A stretch of 64,000 nt of DNA from assembly GCA_009699875.1 (NCBI GenBank), contig WLNI01000001.1, positions 496,001 through 560,000 on the forward strand, written 5' to 3'. The position numbers were made by a program, and so were the translations under genes. The stretch's first letter is position 1. Every line of letters starts with the position of its first letter. Positions 35,854 through 44,932 of this stretch are shown here, piece by piece. This stretch comes from Actinomycetota bacterium. Lineage in GTDB: Bacteria; Actinomycetota; Acidimicrobiia; Acidimicrobiales; RAAP-2. Below the pieces are notes generated by a model that saw nothing but the letters and a program-made list of their open reading frames with translations, was not told the DNA's origin and made no database searches.

Positions 35854-36288
35854 ATGATCCATCAAACTATTTCAAAGTGGCATGACCATATGCGAGGGAA
35901 CCTTGCAAATGGACTCGATGACCTCTTGGACGATGACGTAATTTTCTATTCACCAGTTCTCTTCGCCCCCCAAGTAGGGAAGGATCTCACTTCTCTCTAT
36001 CTCACTGCTGCAACGCAAGTATTTCCAGGAGACCAAGCAGGCACTTCTCCTGACAAAGCAAGTTCAAAAGGTTCATTTCGCTACGTGAAAGAAATCATCC
36101 AACACCCAACAGCCGTCTTGGAATTCGAGACCACTATCGACGGTAAGTCCGTGAACGGTATCGATATGATTACTGTGAACGATGAAGGCAAGATCATCGA
36201 ATTTAAAGTAATGATTCGACCACTCTCAGCGATCAATGTCATCAAAGAGCGGATGATGGTGATGCTCGAGACATTGAATAAAAATTAA
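35854..36288 (+). CDS. SnoaL-like/NTF2-fold protein
   Basis: A 144-residue protein from the ATG at 35854, preceded by GAAGGAG; the frame opens earlier at 35764 but that region lacks support. The pattern of an N-terminal helix, DDLLDDDVIFYSPVLF, then strands ending in IIEFKVMIRPLSAIN matches SnoaL-like nuclear-transport-factor-2 folds, used as isomerases, hydrolases or ligand binders. The substrate is unknown. It overlaps the DUF1801 gene tail-to-tail by 4 bp. Confidence 0.78.
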   Translation: MIHQTISKWHDHMRGNLANGLDDLLDDDVIFYSPVLFAPQVGKDLTSLYLTAATQVFPGDQAGTSPDKASSKGSFRYVKEIIQHPTAVLEFETTIDGKSVNGIDMITVNDEGKIIEFKVMIRPLSAINVIKERMMVMLETLNKN

Positions 36289-36644
36289 CGGCCTCGATTG
36301 CGTATTTCTGCGAGTCGAACTTCAAGGAGTCGGGAGACGAGTTCATCGCTGAGTGGATCCATTGATGTGAAATGTAGTGAACTCTTGGTCCAAGTTCTTT
36401 TCCCAAGCTCCAACTCAAGGACGTTGAGAACGGAGCCACTGAATGGCAAATAGCTCAGGTGGTTCTTGAACGAAGCAAACCCAGCAACGACTCCACCCTC
36501 AATTCGAAATGCCGGGACTTGATAAGAAATACACTCTTCAATCCCTGGAATAAATTCATGAATCATGCCCCGCAATTGCTCCAGGCATCCGCGACTCATC
36601 GGATCAAGTTTTGATAGGTACGCGTCGATTTCTTGACTTGCCAT
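36285..36644 (-). CDS. DUF1801 (YdhG/YdeI-like) family protein
   Basis: A 119-residue protein. The sequence IPGIEECISYQVPAFRI and ASFKNHLSYLPFSGSVL match the DUF1801 fold, where a conserved SY-xPxF motif is followed by a Lys-rich core. The family has been linked to iron or frataxin-like folds without proven function. There is no obvious operon partner. A GAGA-rich ribosome-binding site lies before the ATG at 36644. Confidence 0.8.
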   Translation of the reverse strand: MASQEIDAYLSKLDPMSRGCLEQLRGMIHEFIPGIEECISYQVPAFRIEGGVVAGFASFKNHLSYLPFSGSVLNVLELELGKRTWTKSSLHFTSMDPLSDELVSRLLEVRLAEIRNRGR

Positions 36645-36728
36645 GACAAATCTCTCCTGCTACCCGATTTCAATTTCTCCATGAAACGTAGAGCGTGGCC
36701 GTAAGAAACCCAGGCCGTCTCGCTGTTG

Positions 36729-36800
36729 TGCCCCCGGCAGGATTCGAACCTGCGCACATGGTTTAGGAAACCAATGCTCTATCCCCTGAGCTACGGGAGC
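36729..36800 (-). tRNA. tRNA-Arg (anticodon CCU)
   Basis: Read on the minus strand, GCTCCCG at the 5' end pairs with CGGGGGC at the 3' end (one G-U). The D arm contains TAGCTCAG, the anticodon stem-loop reads TTGGT-TTCCTAA-ACCA with anticodon CCT, and the T arm holds GGTTCGAATCC. It decodes AGG. No CCA is encoded. The length is 72 nt including the discriminator A. Confidence 0.95.
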
Positions 36801-36924
36801 GAAGAATCGCCTTCTTTAACTAACCCAAGCACTACCTGCTGCGAATCGGATCAGATCTAGTCATCATTTCAAGATCGTAGTGCCGATTGAACGGATATTT
36901 TGACTTCAATTGTTAAGGAATCCC

Positions 36925-38412
36925 CTACTTGGCATTCAGGGTGAATTTGACAGTTGAGTTGTTACCTTTTGAACCATCAGTCATGCACACAAAATTTCCA
37001 GTCGTCGTGCATCCATAACTATTTGAGCCGTAATACGGGTTATTCCACGTCATCGTTACTGTTGAACCATCTGTTCCGATGAAAGTCGCGCTACCTTCGG
37101 TTCCAGTTGCTATTCCATGGCTTTGAGTTCTCCACTGGCTCAAGGACGTCACGCTATCGCTGGGATAGTTTGCTGCCCATTCGCCACCCTCGAGAGAAAT
37201 CTTTGAGCAAGTTAGTCTCGAAGTGGACCCGTTTGTCAACGTGATATCAACCCCTCGGGCACTGTTGGGATCGGGTCCAACGGGAGGAACGAGGGCTCGT
37301 GCCGCAGATCCCCCCACAATGCAGGTCGTGAGTGGTGTGTCACTCGTCAATGCACGAATCATTGTCGTTGCCTTCTGCGTGCCGTAGGTTTTGACGAGTT
37401 GGGCTTGAAGGTCAGACCAAGAAGCCCGTGCGGCCGCACATGCACCTTTCACAACTCGGGTGAAGTTCTGAATTCCCCCAGCGACAACCTCTCCTCTGGG
37501 GGTGATCGGGGTCGTGCCTGAGCACGTATCCGGATTGACACTGCCACCATCTTTATTCAGGGTGGAATGCTTCACACGTTGTAGCGGGGAGGTGGGAGGT
37601 AAATTTTTCCCACACACAAATTTGTCGAATGGTGTCGAATCGTCGCACCCTGTAATGAGTTTCTCGGGGAACTGCGTCGGCGGAGTTGATGGATATTTGA
37701 AAAACGTTGGCTGAGACACTTCAGCTAAGCCAACTGGATTGGTCATACTTGCGGTGACGCCGGGTTCTTTGTAGTCCCCCCAATTACTATGAGACCAGAA
37801 ATCTTCATAGACGTGGAGTGCCCGGCCAAAACCACTTATGACGTTGCACTTGGCCACCGATTCGGGGGACTTCCCCTTCAATGGGTCAATCAATGCACAA
37901 GCGTCATAGGTGCCACCGGTGCTGTTGAAAATATCAACTGCCCTCGCATTGACCGTTCCATCTGCATTCAACATTCCCGCAGCGCTCGTCACCGCAAAAT
38001 CCATATAGCGCTGGTATGAGTAAAGGCAGTTACTCAACTCTTGCCATGCGACACTCTGTGGTTGAGGATCCCCATATCCATAATCAGCATCGTCACAGTG
38101 CTTCGACGCAGGACCGAGTCCCCCAGTGAAATCATCAGCGATACCTACCCCTCCGTAGGTTCCATTTGTTCCTGCCAGCATCGTCATGGACGCATGCTCG
38201 AAGCATTTATTGACTCTTGCGTTTGCACCACAACTCAACGTTCTCGTGATTGGCTCATGGACAACGCGTTGTCCTGGAATAGCGACCGTTCCAAATCCGT
38301 CAGCTGGAACGGCGGTAGCAGTAACGACGATAAGGAGAGATGCAGCCGCCGCCATCGCTCTGAGGAGGGTTGGCTTCTTTTTACTCACAAATCGGACGAG
38401 AGGGTGTCTCAT
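36925..38412 (-). CDS. Secreted Het-C-like protein with C-terminal aegerolysin-like domain
   Basis: A 495-residue protein with a signal peptide (residues 1-40, LLRAMAAAASLLIVVTATA core). Residues about 50-370 contain GRALHVYEDFWSHSNWG (about 196-212), the H..D..SH pattern of Het-C/zinc-dependent phospholipase C-like proteins. Residues 387-495 begin GVDITLTNGSTSRLTC and include GIATGTEGSATF and MTWNNPYYGSNSYG, a pattern close to bacterial aegerolysins, beta-sandwich proteins that bind membrane lipids. Many cysteines fit a secreted, disulfide-bonded protein. It is translated after a membrane-anchored partner with a 4-bp overlap. A lipid-targeting toxin or phospholipase is my inference. Confidence 0.72.
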   Translation of the reverse strand: MRHPLVRFVSKKKPTLLRAMAAAASLLIVVTATAVPADGFGTVAIPGQRVVHEPITRTLSCGANARVNKCFEHASMTMLAGTNGTYGGVGIADDFTGGLGPASKHCDDADYGYGDPQPQSVAWQELSNCLYSYQRYMDFAVTSAAGMLNADGTVNARAVDIFNSTGGTYDACALIDPLKGKSPESVAKCNVISGFGRALHVYEDFWSHSNWGDYKEPGVTASMTNPVGLAEVSQPTFFKYPSTPPTQFPEKLITGCDDSTPFDKFVCGKNLPPTSPLQRVKHSTLNKDGGSVNPDTCSGTTPITPRGEVVAGGIQNFTRVVKGACAAARASWSDLQAQLVKTYGTQKATTMIRALTSDTPLTTCIVGGSAARALVPPVGPDPNSARGVDITLTNGSTSRLTCSKISLEGGEWAANYPSDSVTSLSQWRTQSHGIATGTEGSATFIGTDGSTVTMTWNNPYYGSNSYGCTTTGNFVCMTDGSKGNNSTVKFTLNAK

Positions 38413-39071
38413 GGTGGTCCTTCAATCGTCCACTCAAGAAGATCAAGACCTTTGAAATTCTTCAGCCCTGCATTTTGGGCTGCCGTCTTCACCGTGGTTT
38501 CAATTTTTTGAGCTTGCTGGTTCGAAGAATATTCATTTTGAAGTGCACTTGTTGCGACTCCTCGGTCCGAAAGATTCCCCGCTGCGAGTAACAAGAGAGC
38601 AAGATTGGTGACTCTCACATTGTTTTGGGTCCATGCTGATAATTGATTGGGGACACCGCTCAATCCTGGAACACTGCTGGGTGGAGTGTCGGAAGCGAGA
38701 CCCGCCACCCCGCTACTCGACGTTGAAATCTTGTTGTCACACACGGGAGCTGCTGCACCCGCAGCTAAAACGGTTGATTCCGATAATGGTGACCCTGAAG
38801 AGTCCTGCTGAACCGCAAGAAGTGCTTGTTCCGTAGCGAGAGATGCGACCTCACAAGAACTGAGATCATTTTCAACTTCACTCACCCACGCACTGAACTC
38901 AGCGCTCTTGGACTGCGTCCCTGAGGTCGCCGCCCCCGAGGGAAGAATGACGTATGCCAAGCCAACGATGACAACGAGCCCGATAACTCCAATGGCTACC
39001 CAACGATACCCTCGGCTCTTAAAAGAAAACGACGGGCCGTCATCAATTAACAGATCACTCCGAGAGGTCAT
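38409..39071 (-). CDS. Membrane-anchored extracytoplasmic protein of unknown function
   Basis: A 220-residue protein with a short cytoplasmic N-terminus, one hydrophobic helix (WVAIGVIGLVVIVGLAYVIL, about residues 26-46) and an extracytoplasmic helical domain with four short Ser-rich spacers. It starts at ATG 39071 (a GTG at 39074 is also possible) with AGAGGA upstream. Its stop overlaps the Het-C/aegerolysin-like gene by 4 bp, so the two are made together. It may be a chaperone, receptor or protective partner for that secreted protein. I do not recognise the family. Confidence 0.6.
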   Translation of the reverse strand: MTSRSDLLIDDGPSFSFKSRGYRWVAIGVIGLVVIVGLAYVILPSGAATSGTQSKSAEFSAWVSEVENDLSSCEVASLATEQALLAVQQDSSGSPLSESTVLAAGAAAPVCDNKISTSSSGVAGLASDTPPSSVPGLSGVPNQLSAWTQNNVRVTNLALLLLAAGNLSDRGVATSALQNEYSSNQQAQKIETTVKTAAQNAGLKNFKGLDLLEWTIEGPP

Positions 39072-39157
39072 CACGCATGTCCTCTCAGGATGGGTTTCGA
39101 AACTTCAGGGCCAACCTACCAGGTCACACCTCAAAGAGTGAGGGCGTCACCAAATCC

Positions 39158-40336
39158 TCAAAAGCCAAATTGATCATCCGTGAGGCCGAGATAGATTCTC
39201 GCAGCATCGGTATAGGTTTTCTCTCCGATAAAGACATGTTGGGTCCCGGTATACATATCCCGGAATGCCCGCTCGAGACGACTCCCTTCTCGAATCGCAG
39301 AGGTTCCCGCTGCCAAATGTGCCCATTGGACAATTTCCCGGCTTGATTCTGTGGCATACGTGGCCGCTACCCGGAGATCTGCTCGCATCGTCGGCGTTAA
39401 CTCTTCCCCTCGAAGGACTGCATCTTCGACATCGTTGAAAGTGGACACGATAAGGAGTCGTGCTGCCCTCCACATTGCCAAGTGGTGAGAAAGATTCCTC
39501 TGAAAGGTCCCCCGGTGAGCTAACGACGCCTCGTCACCCATCCGCACCTTTGTAACTGCGAGTTCCGTGACGTCATCAAGCGTGCTCTTTGCAACACCCA
39601 AGGCCCAGGCTGCATGTCCAGCGGCGGTGATGGGAATGAGACCCATTTGGAAGGCAGCGGAGCTCCCTCGAAGAGGCTCTCGGGTGAAGAGCGGAAACGT
39701 TCTGAATTCTGGGACAAAGACGTCAGTGACTCCGTAGTCGTACGAGCCAGTCCCTTTCAACCCTTGCACATGCCATCCATCAGTAAAGTCAATTTCGCTT
39801 CTCGGGATGATTGCTACAAGGAGTGGAGGAATTCCATCATCTCCGGCCACCATTTCTCCATCGACAGTTGGAATAAAACCAGCGGCGACGTACTGAGAAT
39901 GTGCTGTACCCGAGCCAAAATTCCATGCACCAGTCAATCGGTATCCATTTTCCACAGTCTCGCCCATCCCGTTTGGAAAGAACTGTCCGCCGATCGTGGT
40001 CTTGTTCTCATGATTCGTGAAGACTTCTTGAAATCCTTCATCAGGGAGGTACGCTGCACTCGTTGCGGCTGATGGCAAATTTGCGATTCCGATCCAGCCA
40101 AGTGAGCCGTCTTGCCATGCGAGCTCTATCCACGTCTCAATCATTTCCGCGAATGTTGGCTCACATCCTCCAGCCACTTTCGGGTTGCACCATCCCATGA
40201 GACCGCTCTCCCAAAGCGCGTCCACTGAGCGTTGCGTCAGTGTTCTGTTCTCTTCCCCAATCGCTGCTTCCTCAAGAGTTATTTCTCGCAAAGAACGAGC
40301 GGCCTCAAGTCCTTGGATTGACATCGTGCTGGTCAT
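39158..40336 (-). CDS. Acyl-CoA dehydrogenase-like flavin monooxygenase
   Basis: A 392-residue protein of the ACAD-fold hydroxylase type (HsaA/DszC/HpaB-like). GSGTAHSQYVAAGFIP and TDGWHVQGLKGTGSYDYGV are the flavin-loop and substrate regions, and the C-terminal GTSAIREGSRLERAFRDMYTG replaces the usual CoA dehydrogenase end, as in two-component flavin monooxygenases. The ATG at 40336 has GGAGCG 6 nt upstream; an earlier ATG at 40357 is possible. It lies downstream of an SDR and mftD, so it may share a substrate pathway. Confidence 0.82.
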   Translation of the reverse strand: MTSTMSIQGLEAARSLREITLEEAAIGEENRTLTQRSVDALWESGLMGWCNPKVAGGCEPTFAEMIETWIELAWQDGSLGWIGIANLPSAATSAAYLPDEGFQEVFTNHENKTTIGGQFFPNGMGETVENGYRLTGAWNFGSGTAHSQYVAAGFIPTVDGEMVAGDDGIPPLLVAIIPRSEIDFTDGWHVQGLKGTGSYDYGVTDVFVPEFRTFPLFTREPLRGSSAAFQMGLIPITAAGHAAWALGVAKSTLDDVTELAVTKVRMGDEASLAHRGTFQRNLSHHLAMWRAARLLIVSTFNDVEDAVLRGEELTPTMRADLRVAATYATESSREIVQWAHLAAGTSAIREGSRLERAFRDMYTGTQHVFIGEKTYTDAARIYLGLTDDQFGF

Positions 40337-40369
40337 ATCAACGCTCCATTCCTGCAATCAAGGTCTTGA

Positions 40370-41116
40370 TCACATGCCCATCTGTTCAAGAAGGCCAACG
40401 CGAAGGCCGGCGGTAAAGCCTCCATCAACCACAAGCGCATGGCCGGTGATAAAGGATGCATCGTCCGAAATAAGAAACGCCGCAGCTGCAGCAATTTCTG
40501 AGGGTTCACCGAATCGACCAAGGAGGTGCTCTTCTCTTAACTTCTCTTGGTAGAGATTCATTCCTTCGGAGTCCGTTATTGAACGAAGCATTGGGGTGTC
40601 GATCCCGCCGGGGCAAATGCAGTTGACTCGAAGACCACGTCTCCCATAATCAATCGCCATCGATTTCGACAACATCACCACGCCAGCTTTGGAAGCGTTA
40701 TAGGCACTTCCACCTTCAGTGCCTTCAATACCTTCAATACTTGCAATATTGACGATTGAACCCCACCCTTGTGCAAGCATGTGCAACGCTGCATGCTTAT
40801 TAACATGGAACGTCCCCTTGAGATTCACGTCAATGACCCGATCCCATTCGTCTCCGTCAAGCATATGAACAGGTCCACCACCAATAACTCCAGCAGCATT
40901 CACCACAGAGTCGATCCGTCCATGGGCAACCATGATGCTCTGGAACGCCGAGGCCACGGCTTCTTCATCTCGAACATCTAGGACGTAGTCGACGCCGTCA
41001 CTCACGTCGAAGGTGACAACGTGAGCCCCTTCATCACTGAGGCGCTGAGCGCATGCGGCGCCTATGCCCGAGGCGCCCCCCGTGACAACAGACACCGTTC
41101 CTTCAAGTCGATTCAT
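40370..41116 (-). CDS. SDR family oxidoreductase
   Basis: A 248-residue short-chain dehydrogenase from the ATG at 41116 (AAAGGGGGAAGC upstream). VVTGGASGIGAACAQRL is the TGxxxGxG cofactor loop, VNAAGVIGG the NAG motif, and YNASKAG the catalytic Tyr/Lys with an upstream Ser in IVNIASIEG. The acidic residue after strand 2 (TFDVSDGVD) favours NAD. The insertion typical of mycofactocin-dependent SDRs is absent. It lies 40 bp after mftD on the same strand. Confidence 0.92.
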   Translation of the reverse strand: MNRLEGTVSVVTGGASGIGAACAQRLSDEGAHVVTFDVSDGVDYVLDVRDEEAVASAFQSIMVAHGRIDSVVNAAGVIGGGPVHMLDGDEWDRVIDVNLKGTFHVNKHAALHMLAQGWGSIVNIASIEGIEGTEGGSAYNASKAGVVMLSKSMAIDYGRRGLRVNCICPGGIDTPMLRSITDSEGMNLYQEKLREEHLLGRFGEPSEIAAAAAFLISDDASFITGHALVVDGGFTAGLRVGLLEQMGM

Positions 41117-41156
41117 GCTTCCCCCTTTGCCTAAATCTTTAGAACGCTGACTGTTT

Positions 41157-42329
41157 CTATGCCCCGAGTTTCCGCAAAAAATCAGGGGGGATAACGACAT
41201 CATCCCTGGAAAGCTCAGTGACCGACGCTTTGCCAAGGCCCATCAACGCCGAATCAATTCCACCATGAAGGATATCGAGAACATTTTCAACACCAGCTTG
41301 ACCATTTGCGGCCAATCCCCAGAGGTACGCTCGCCCAATCATAACGGCTTTGGCTCCAAACGCTAAAGCCTTGACAACATCGCTACCTCTTCGAATTCCG
41401 CCATCAAGCACAATCTCAATCTCCGACCCAACCGCATCAACAATGGCCGAGAGGTTTCGGATCGGTGCAGGGGTGCCATCCAAGTTATTTCCACCGTGGT
41501 TTGAGACAGAAAGTGCAGATGCTCCTGCATCGACGACTCTCTTGGCATCATCAATGCGGCAGATACCTTTCACCATAAACGGCCCACTCCACTCTGAACG
41601 CAGCCACGCGATGTCATCCCACGTGGGAAGGTCGCTTTGCATCCATTCGTAGTAGGCACCAAAAAATGTTGGCGGCTTCTCTCCAAGTGGTGCCATATTG
41701 GGGGTCGAGAGGTCTGGAAAGTGACCTGTCTTGCCAAACGACCACAGCCATCGAGGCTTCGTAATCACGCCAGGAGCAAGTTTGATCATTGCAGCGAGGT
41801 TGATCTTTTCAGGAATCCATGGACTTCCCCAATCTCGACCGTTCGAAAAGGTCCAGTCCAGTGTCAAAATAATTCCTTTGGCCCCCGCTGCCTTTGCGCG
41901 CTCTAAACGTTGGACCATGACGTCTCGGTCTCCCGACCAATATAACTGAAAGAGAACTTGACTGTTCACCGCGGTGACGTCTTCGACTGACTTACTCGCA
42001 AAAGAACTCAGACCCATTGCCACGCCACGGTTCGCTGCGGCTCGAGCAATGGCAACTTCTCCATCGGGATGAACTGCTTGCACGCCAGTCGGCGACATGA
42101 TCACAGGCATAGAAAGCTTTTCTCCAAGAACAGTGACAGACATGTCACGCTCTCGAGGAAGGTTTGCGATGTGAGGCGCAAATCCAAGCTGATCGAACGC
42201 AGTGAGGTTGTCGTTGAGCGTCACGCCTTTTTCTGACCCAGCGATCAACGCCCCGTAGACAGATTTCGGTAGACGTTTCTTGGCGCGTTGCTGCGCAACT
42301 GCGACTGTCTCAAACCACTTATCTCCCAC
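41157..42329 (-). CDS. mftD: Pre-mycofactocin synthase MftD
   Basis: A 390-residue FMN-dependent alpha-hydroxyacid-oxidase-fold enzyme. In mycofactocin biosynthesis MftD oxidatively deaminates the cyclised peptide intermediate to form the redox-active alpha-keto amide. KKRLPKSVYGALIAGSEKG near the N-terminus, SNHGGNNLDGTPAPIR and DGGIRRGSDVVKALAFGA near the C-terminus match MftD closely. The catalytic His/Arg pair sits in SNHGGN and GGIRRG. The usual mftA-mftB-mftC genes are not in the window, so this copy is separated from them or is a paralogue with another role. Confidence 0.8.
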   Translation of the reverse strand: MGDKWFETVAVAQQRAKKRLPKSVYGALIAGSEKGVTLNDNLTAFDQLGFAPHIANLPRERDMSVTVLGEKLSMPVIMSPTGVQAVHPDGEVAIARAAANRGVAMGLSSFASKSVEDVTAVNSQVLFQLYWSGDRDVMVQRLERAKAAGAKGIILTLDWTFSNGRDWGSPWIPEKINLAAMIKLAPGVITKPRWLWSFGKTGHFPDLSTPNMAPLGEKPPTFFGAYYEWMQSDLPTWDDIAWLRSEWSGPFMVKGICRIDDAKRVVDAGASALSVSNHGGNNLDGTPAPIRNLSAIVDAVGSEIEIVLDGGIRRGSDVVKALAFGAKAVMIGRAYLWGLAANGQAGVENVLDILHGGIDSALMGLGKASVTELSRDDVVIPPDFLRKLGA

Positions 42330-42494
42330 GGCACATCCCTCTACTCATCAGCCCTTGACTTTACTTGGGTTGGCTTGTGCGGTGACTCTCTGAAGGCTGC
42401 TACCTCGAAAAGCCTTCCACCACTATGACAATGGCGTTGGAGCTCCCTCTCTCTCCGCTCATTTTCTTTCCCTGAACCCTCAGCCGAGGCCTCC

Positions 42495-43340
42495 TTATTC
42501 AGGTATCAGAGGAGCTCGTGAGCGTGGCGCACCCTCTGGAGGAAGGTCAAGTGGGTGCATCGTCACACGATGCGCTCCTCGACGAAGTGCGACGAGAACA
42601 GGGCCACCCAAAAGGAGAATCAGAGCGGCGTTGATCACGGCGCGAGGAATGTCAAAGCCAAGTGACGTCGTCACGTCAAAGAGAAAGAAGTGAGCGATGT
42701 TGGTAGAGAGTGCGCCACCAGGTACGTAAGAAATAGAAGTTGATGATCCAATACCAAATGGCCAAAACCATAGATTCATCACAACTCCGTAGAGGATGCA
42801 GCCAACAACGGCGTAACTCGCAAGAAGATATTTTTCAAATTTGATATGGCTCACCTGAGGGAGAAATCCCGCACCAAGGCCCACCCATCCAGCAGCCAAC
42901 ATCTGGAACGGCAACCATGGGCCAATGCCTCCAGTAGCGAGAGCTGAAACGAAAAGCGTAAGCCCACCAAGGGCAAAACCAAAACTTGGTCCATAGACAA
43001 AGCCAGCCAGGATCAATAAAAAAAACATTGGTTCGAACCCCGCAACTCCAGGGCTTGGAATTCGTAGTGCTGTTCCACACGCGGCCAGAATTCCCAAGAC
43101 TGCGATTGCTCGAACGTCAAAGCTTCCCCGCGCGAGTTCACTTGCACAGAGAAGCAGGAGGAGTGGGACGAGCACCATCAGCTCAATTGGAGCATCAAAG
43201 CGATGAGCTTGACTCGCACTTGAAGAGACGGTCAGGACGAATGGCCACAAGAGGGCAACGACGCCTAGCAGCGAAAGTCCCGAGAGAAGAAGTCCCGCTC
43301 GACGCGTGAATGGCACCGAAGTTCCAGTCATTCGCCTCAT
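42495..43340 (-). CDS. ECF transporter S component, probably for cobalamin
   Basis: A 281-residue membrane protein with about eight hydrophobic segments. The central IPSPGVAGFEPMFFLLILAG and YGPSFGFALGGLTLFVSAL resemble the ECF S-component pattern, and MWFWPFG-type aromatic helices follow. It is the last gene of a tightly overlapping operon with EcfA and EcfT (ATGA overlap with EcfA). Because a cobalamin riboswitch controls the operon, it most likely binds vitamin B12. Its length is longer than classic six-helix S components and includes two extra N-terminal helices. Confidence 0.8.
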   Translation of the reverse strand: MRRMTGTSVPFTRRAGLLLSGLSLLGVVALLWPFVLTVSSSASQAHRFDAPIELMVLVPLLLLLCASELARGSFDVRAIAVLGILAACGTALRIPSPGVAGFEPMFFLLILAGFVYGPSFGFALGGLTLFVSALATGGIGPWLPFQMLAAGWVGLGAGFLPQVSHIKFEKYLLASYAVVGCILYGVVMNLWFWPFGIGSSTSISYVPGGALSTNIAHFFLFDVTTSLGFDIPRAVINAALILLLGGPVLVALRRGAHRVTMHPLDLPPEGAPRSRAPLIPE

Positions 43341-44932
43341 ATGACTCTCTCAATCTCTTCAACCGTCAGCCACTTCATCGGAGAAAATATTTTGGCAACC
43401 TGAGGGGCAAAGACCGGCGTATGACAGACGACTTCGCGCGCGGGACCTTGCGCGATCACTTCACCTTGACTCAAAACAATGGCCCGATCCGCAGAGAGTG
43501 CAACGAACTCGACATCATGGGTGGCGATGATGACACACACTCCTATGTCACGGAGCCGGTGAAGCTCATCGACGAGCAAACGTTTGGCGCAATAGTCAAG
43601 ACCCCGTGTCGGTTCATCAAGTAGGAGAACATCGGGCTCTGCTGCCAGGACAACCCCAAGCGCCAGTGAAAGGCGCTGCCCTTCAGAAAGATCTCGTGGG
43701 TGTCGATCTCCGTTGAGATGTCCCACAACCTGCTTCACCACCAGAGCCGTCGCACCTGAAGGAAGGTGATGCTCTTTGTCGGCAACTGAGCATTCTTCAT
43801 CGACTCGCTGGGCATAAAGAAGGTCACCAGGTTCTTGAGGGACCAAACCAACAAGCCCAATTCGCTCTTGCGCGCGAACGTTGAATGGATTTGCTCCCTT
43901 CAGCGACACACTCCCCTGAGTTGGGGAAATCACGCCGGCCAGGGCGTTGAGCAATGTTGACTTTCCAGAACCATTCCTCCCTAACACGCAACAGATTTCC
44001 CCTGACCTGAACTCAAGGTCAAGTTTGCGAAGAGCCTCGTGAGAGCCATAGCGAACAGAGAGTGATTTCACCAGAGCGACGACTTCTCCGTTGCTCGCCC
44101 GATCCGCAGGGAGTGGAGTGTCCGTGAGGGAACTTCGAAGAGTGGCAACTCTCCGGCGGGCATCGCGAACACTCAATGAAAGCGGATCCCACTTGAGAAG
44201 ACGCGCCAACTCAAGCACGGGAGGGAGAATCGGTGACTTTCTCATGACGTCGATGGGATCGCCATAGGTGACGGTGCCATCAATGCCCATCACCACAACG
44301 TTGTCGGCAAATGGGAGGACCCGTTCAAGGCGGTGTTCTGCAACAAGCACTGTAAGTCCAACGTCATGAACCAATCGAGTCAACGCATTTAGGACTTCTT
44401 CAGCGGCTCCGGGATCGAGTGCTGACGTCGGCTCATCGAGGACAAGAATCCTTGGCGCTGCGGCTAAGACTGCTGCAATGGCTACTCGTTGCTTTTGGCC
44501 TCCCGAGAGTTCTTGAAGAGATCGATCTCGCAGATCATGCAGACTCATCACGTCAAGCGCATCTTCTACTCTGCGCCGCATGGTGACTGGCGAAAGGCCT
44601 AAATTCTCCATCGCATAGGCCACTTCATCCTCTACGCGTTCGGTTACAAATGATGCAGAGGGATTTTGGCCGACGTAGCCAACGAGATCAGCCATCTCTG
44701 CTGGGTCATGGGTTCTCACGCTGCGGCCATCGACAGAGATATCTCCTGCAAAATCGCCACCCGAGAACGATGGAATGAGGCCATTCACGCTCTGCAACAG
44801 TGTCGACTTTCCCACTCCTGTTGGACCAAGGACAACAACAAACTCACCTTCGTCGATGGAAAAATTTACGTTCTTCAGGATCCAAGGCGTCTCTGCGCCG
44901 TAGCGAAATGAGACTGACGAAAACTCAATCAT
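43337..44932 (-). CDS. ECF transporter double ATPase (EcfA-EcfA' fusion)
   Basis: A 531-residue protein of two ABC ATPase domains in one chain. Domain 1 has Walker A GPTGVGKST (near 38) and signature LSGGQKQR with Walker B ILVLDEPTSALD. Domain 2 has GRNGSGKST, a degenerate signature LSEGQRLS and Walker B VLLLDEPTRGLD. A covalently linked pair replaces the usual EcfA and EcfA' heterodimer. The start overlaps the EcfT stop by 4 bp, and the end overlaps the S component by 4 bp. Confidence 0.95.
   Translation of the reverse strand: MIEFSSVSFRYGAETPWILKNVNFSIDEGEFVVVLGPTGVGKSTLLQSVNGLIPSFSGGDFAGDISVDGRSVRTHDPAEMADLVGYVGQNPSASFVTERVEDEVAYAMENLGLSPVTMRRRVEDALDVMSLHDLRDRSLQELSGGQKQRVAIAAVLAAAPRILVLDEPTSALDPGAAEEVLNALTRLVHDVGLTVLVAEHRLERVLPFADNVVVMGIDGTVTYGDPIDVMRKSPILPPVLELARLLKWDPLSLSVRDARRRVATLRSSLTDTPLPADRASNGEVVALVKSLSVRYGSHEALRKLDLEFRSGEICCVLGRNGSGKSTLLNALAGVISPTQGSVSLKGANPFNVRAQERIGLVGLVPQEPGDLLYAQRVDEECSVADKEHHLPSGATALVVKQVVGHLNGDRHPRDLSEGQRLSLALGVVLAAEPDVLLLDEPTRGLDYCAKRLLVDELHRLRDIGVCVIIATHDVEFVALSADRAIVLSQGEVIAQGPAREVVCHTPVFAPQVAKIFSPMKWLTVEEIERVI

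Noticed and set aside
40370..41116. Mycofactocin-dependent SDR beside mftD
   Set aside because: The typical insertion after the first glycine-rich segment and the extra length are missing; it looks like an ordinary NAD SDR.
42330..42494. mftA precursor peptide next to mftD
   Set aside because: No short frame ending in a Val-Tyr core is present on either strand of this gap.
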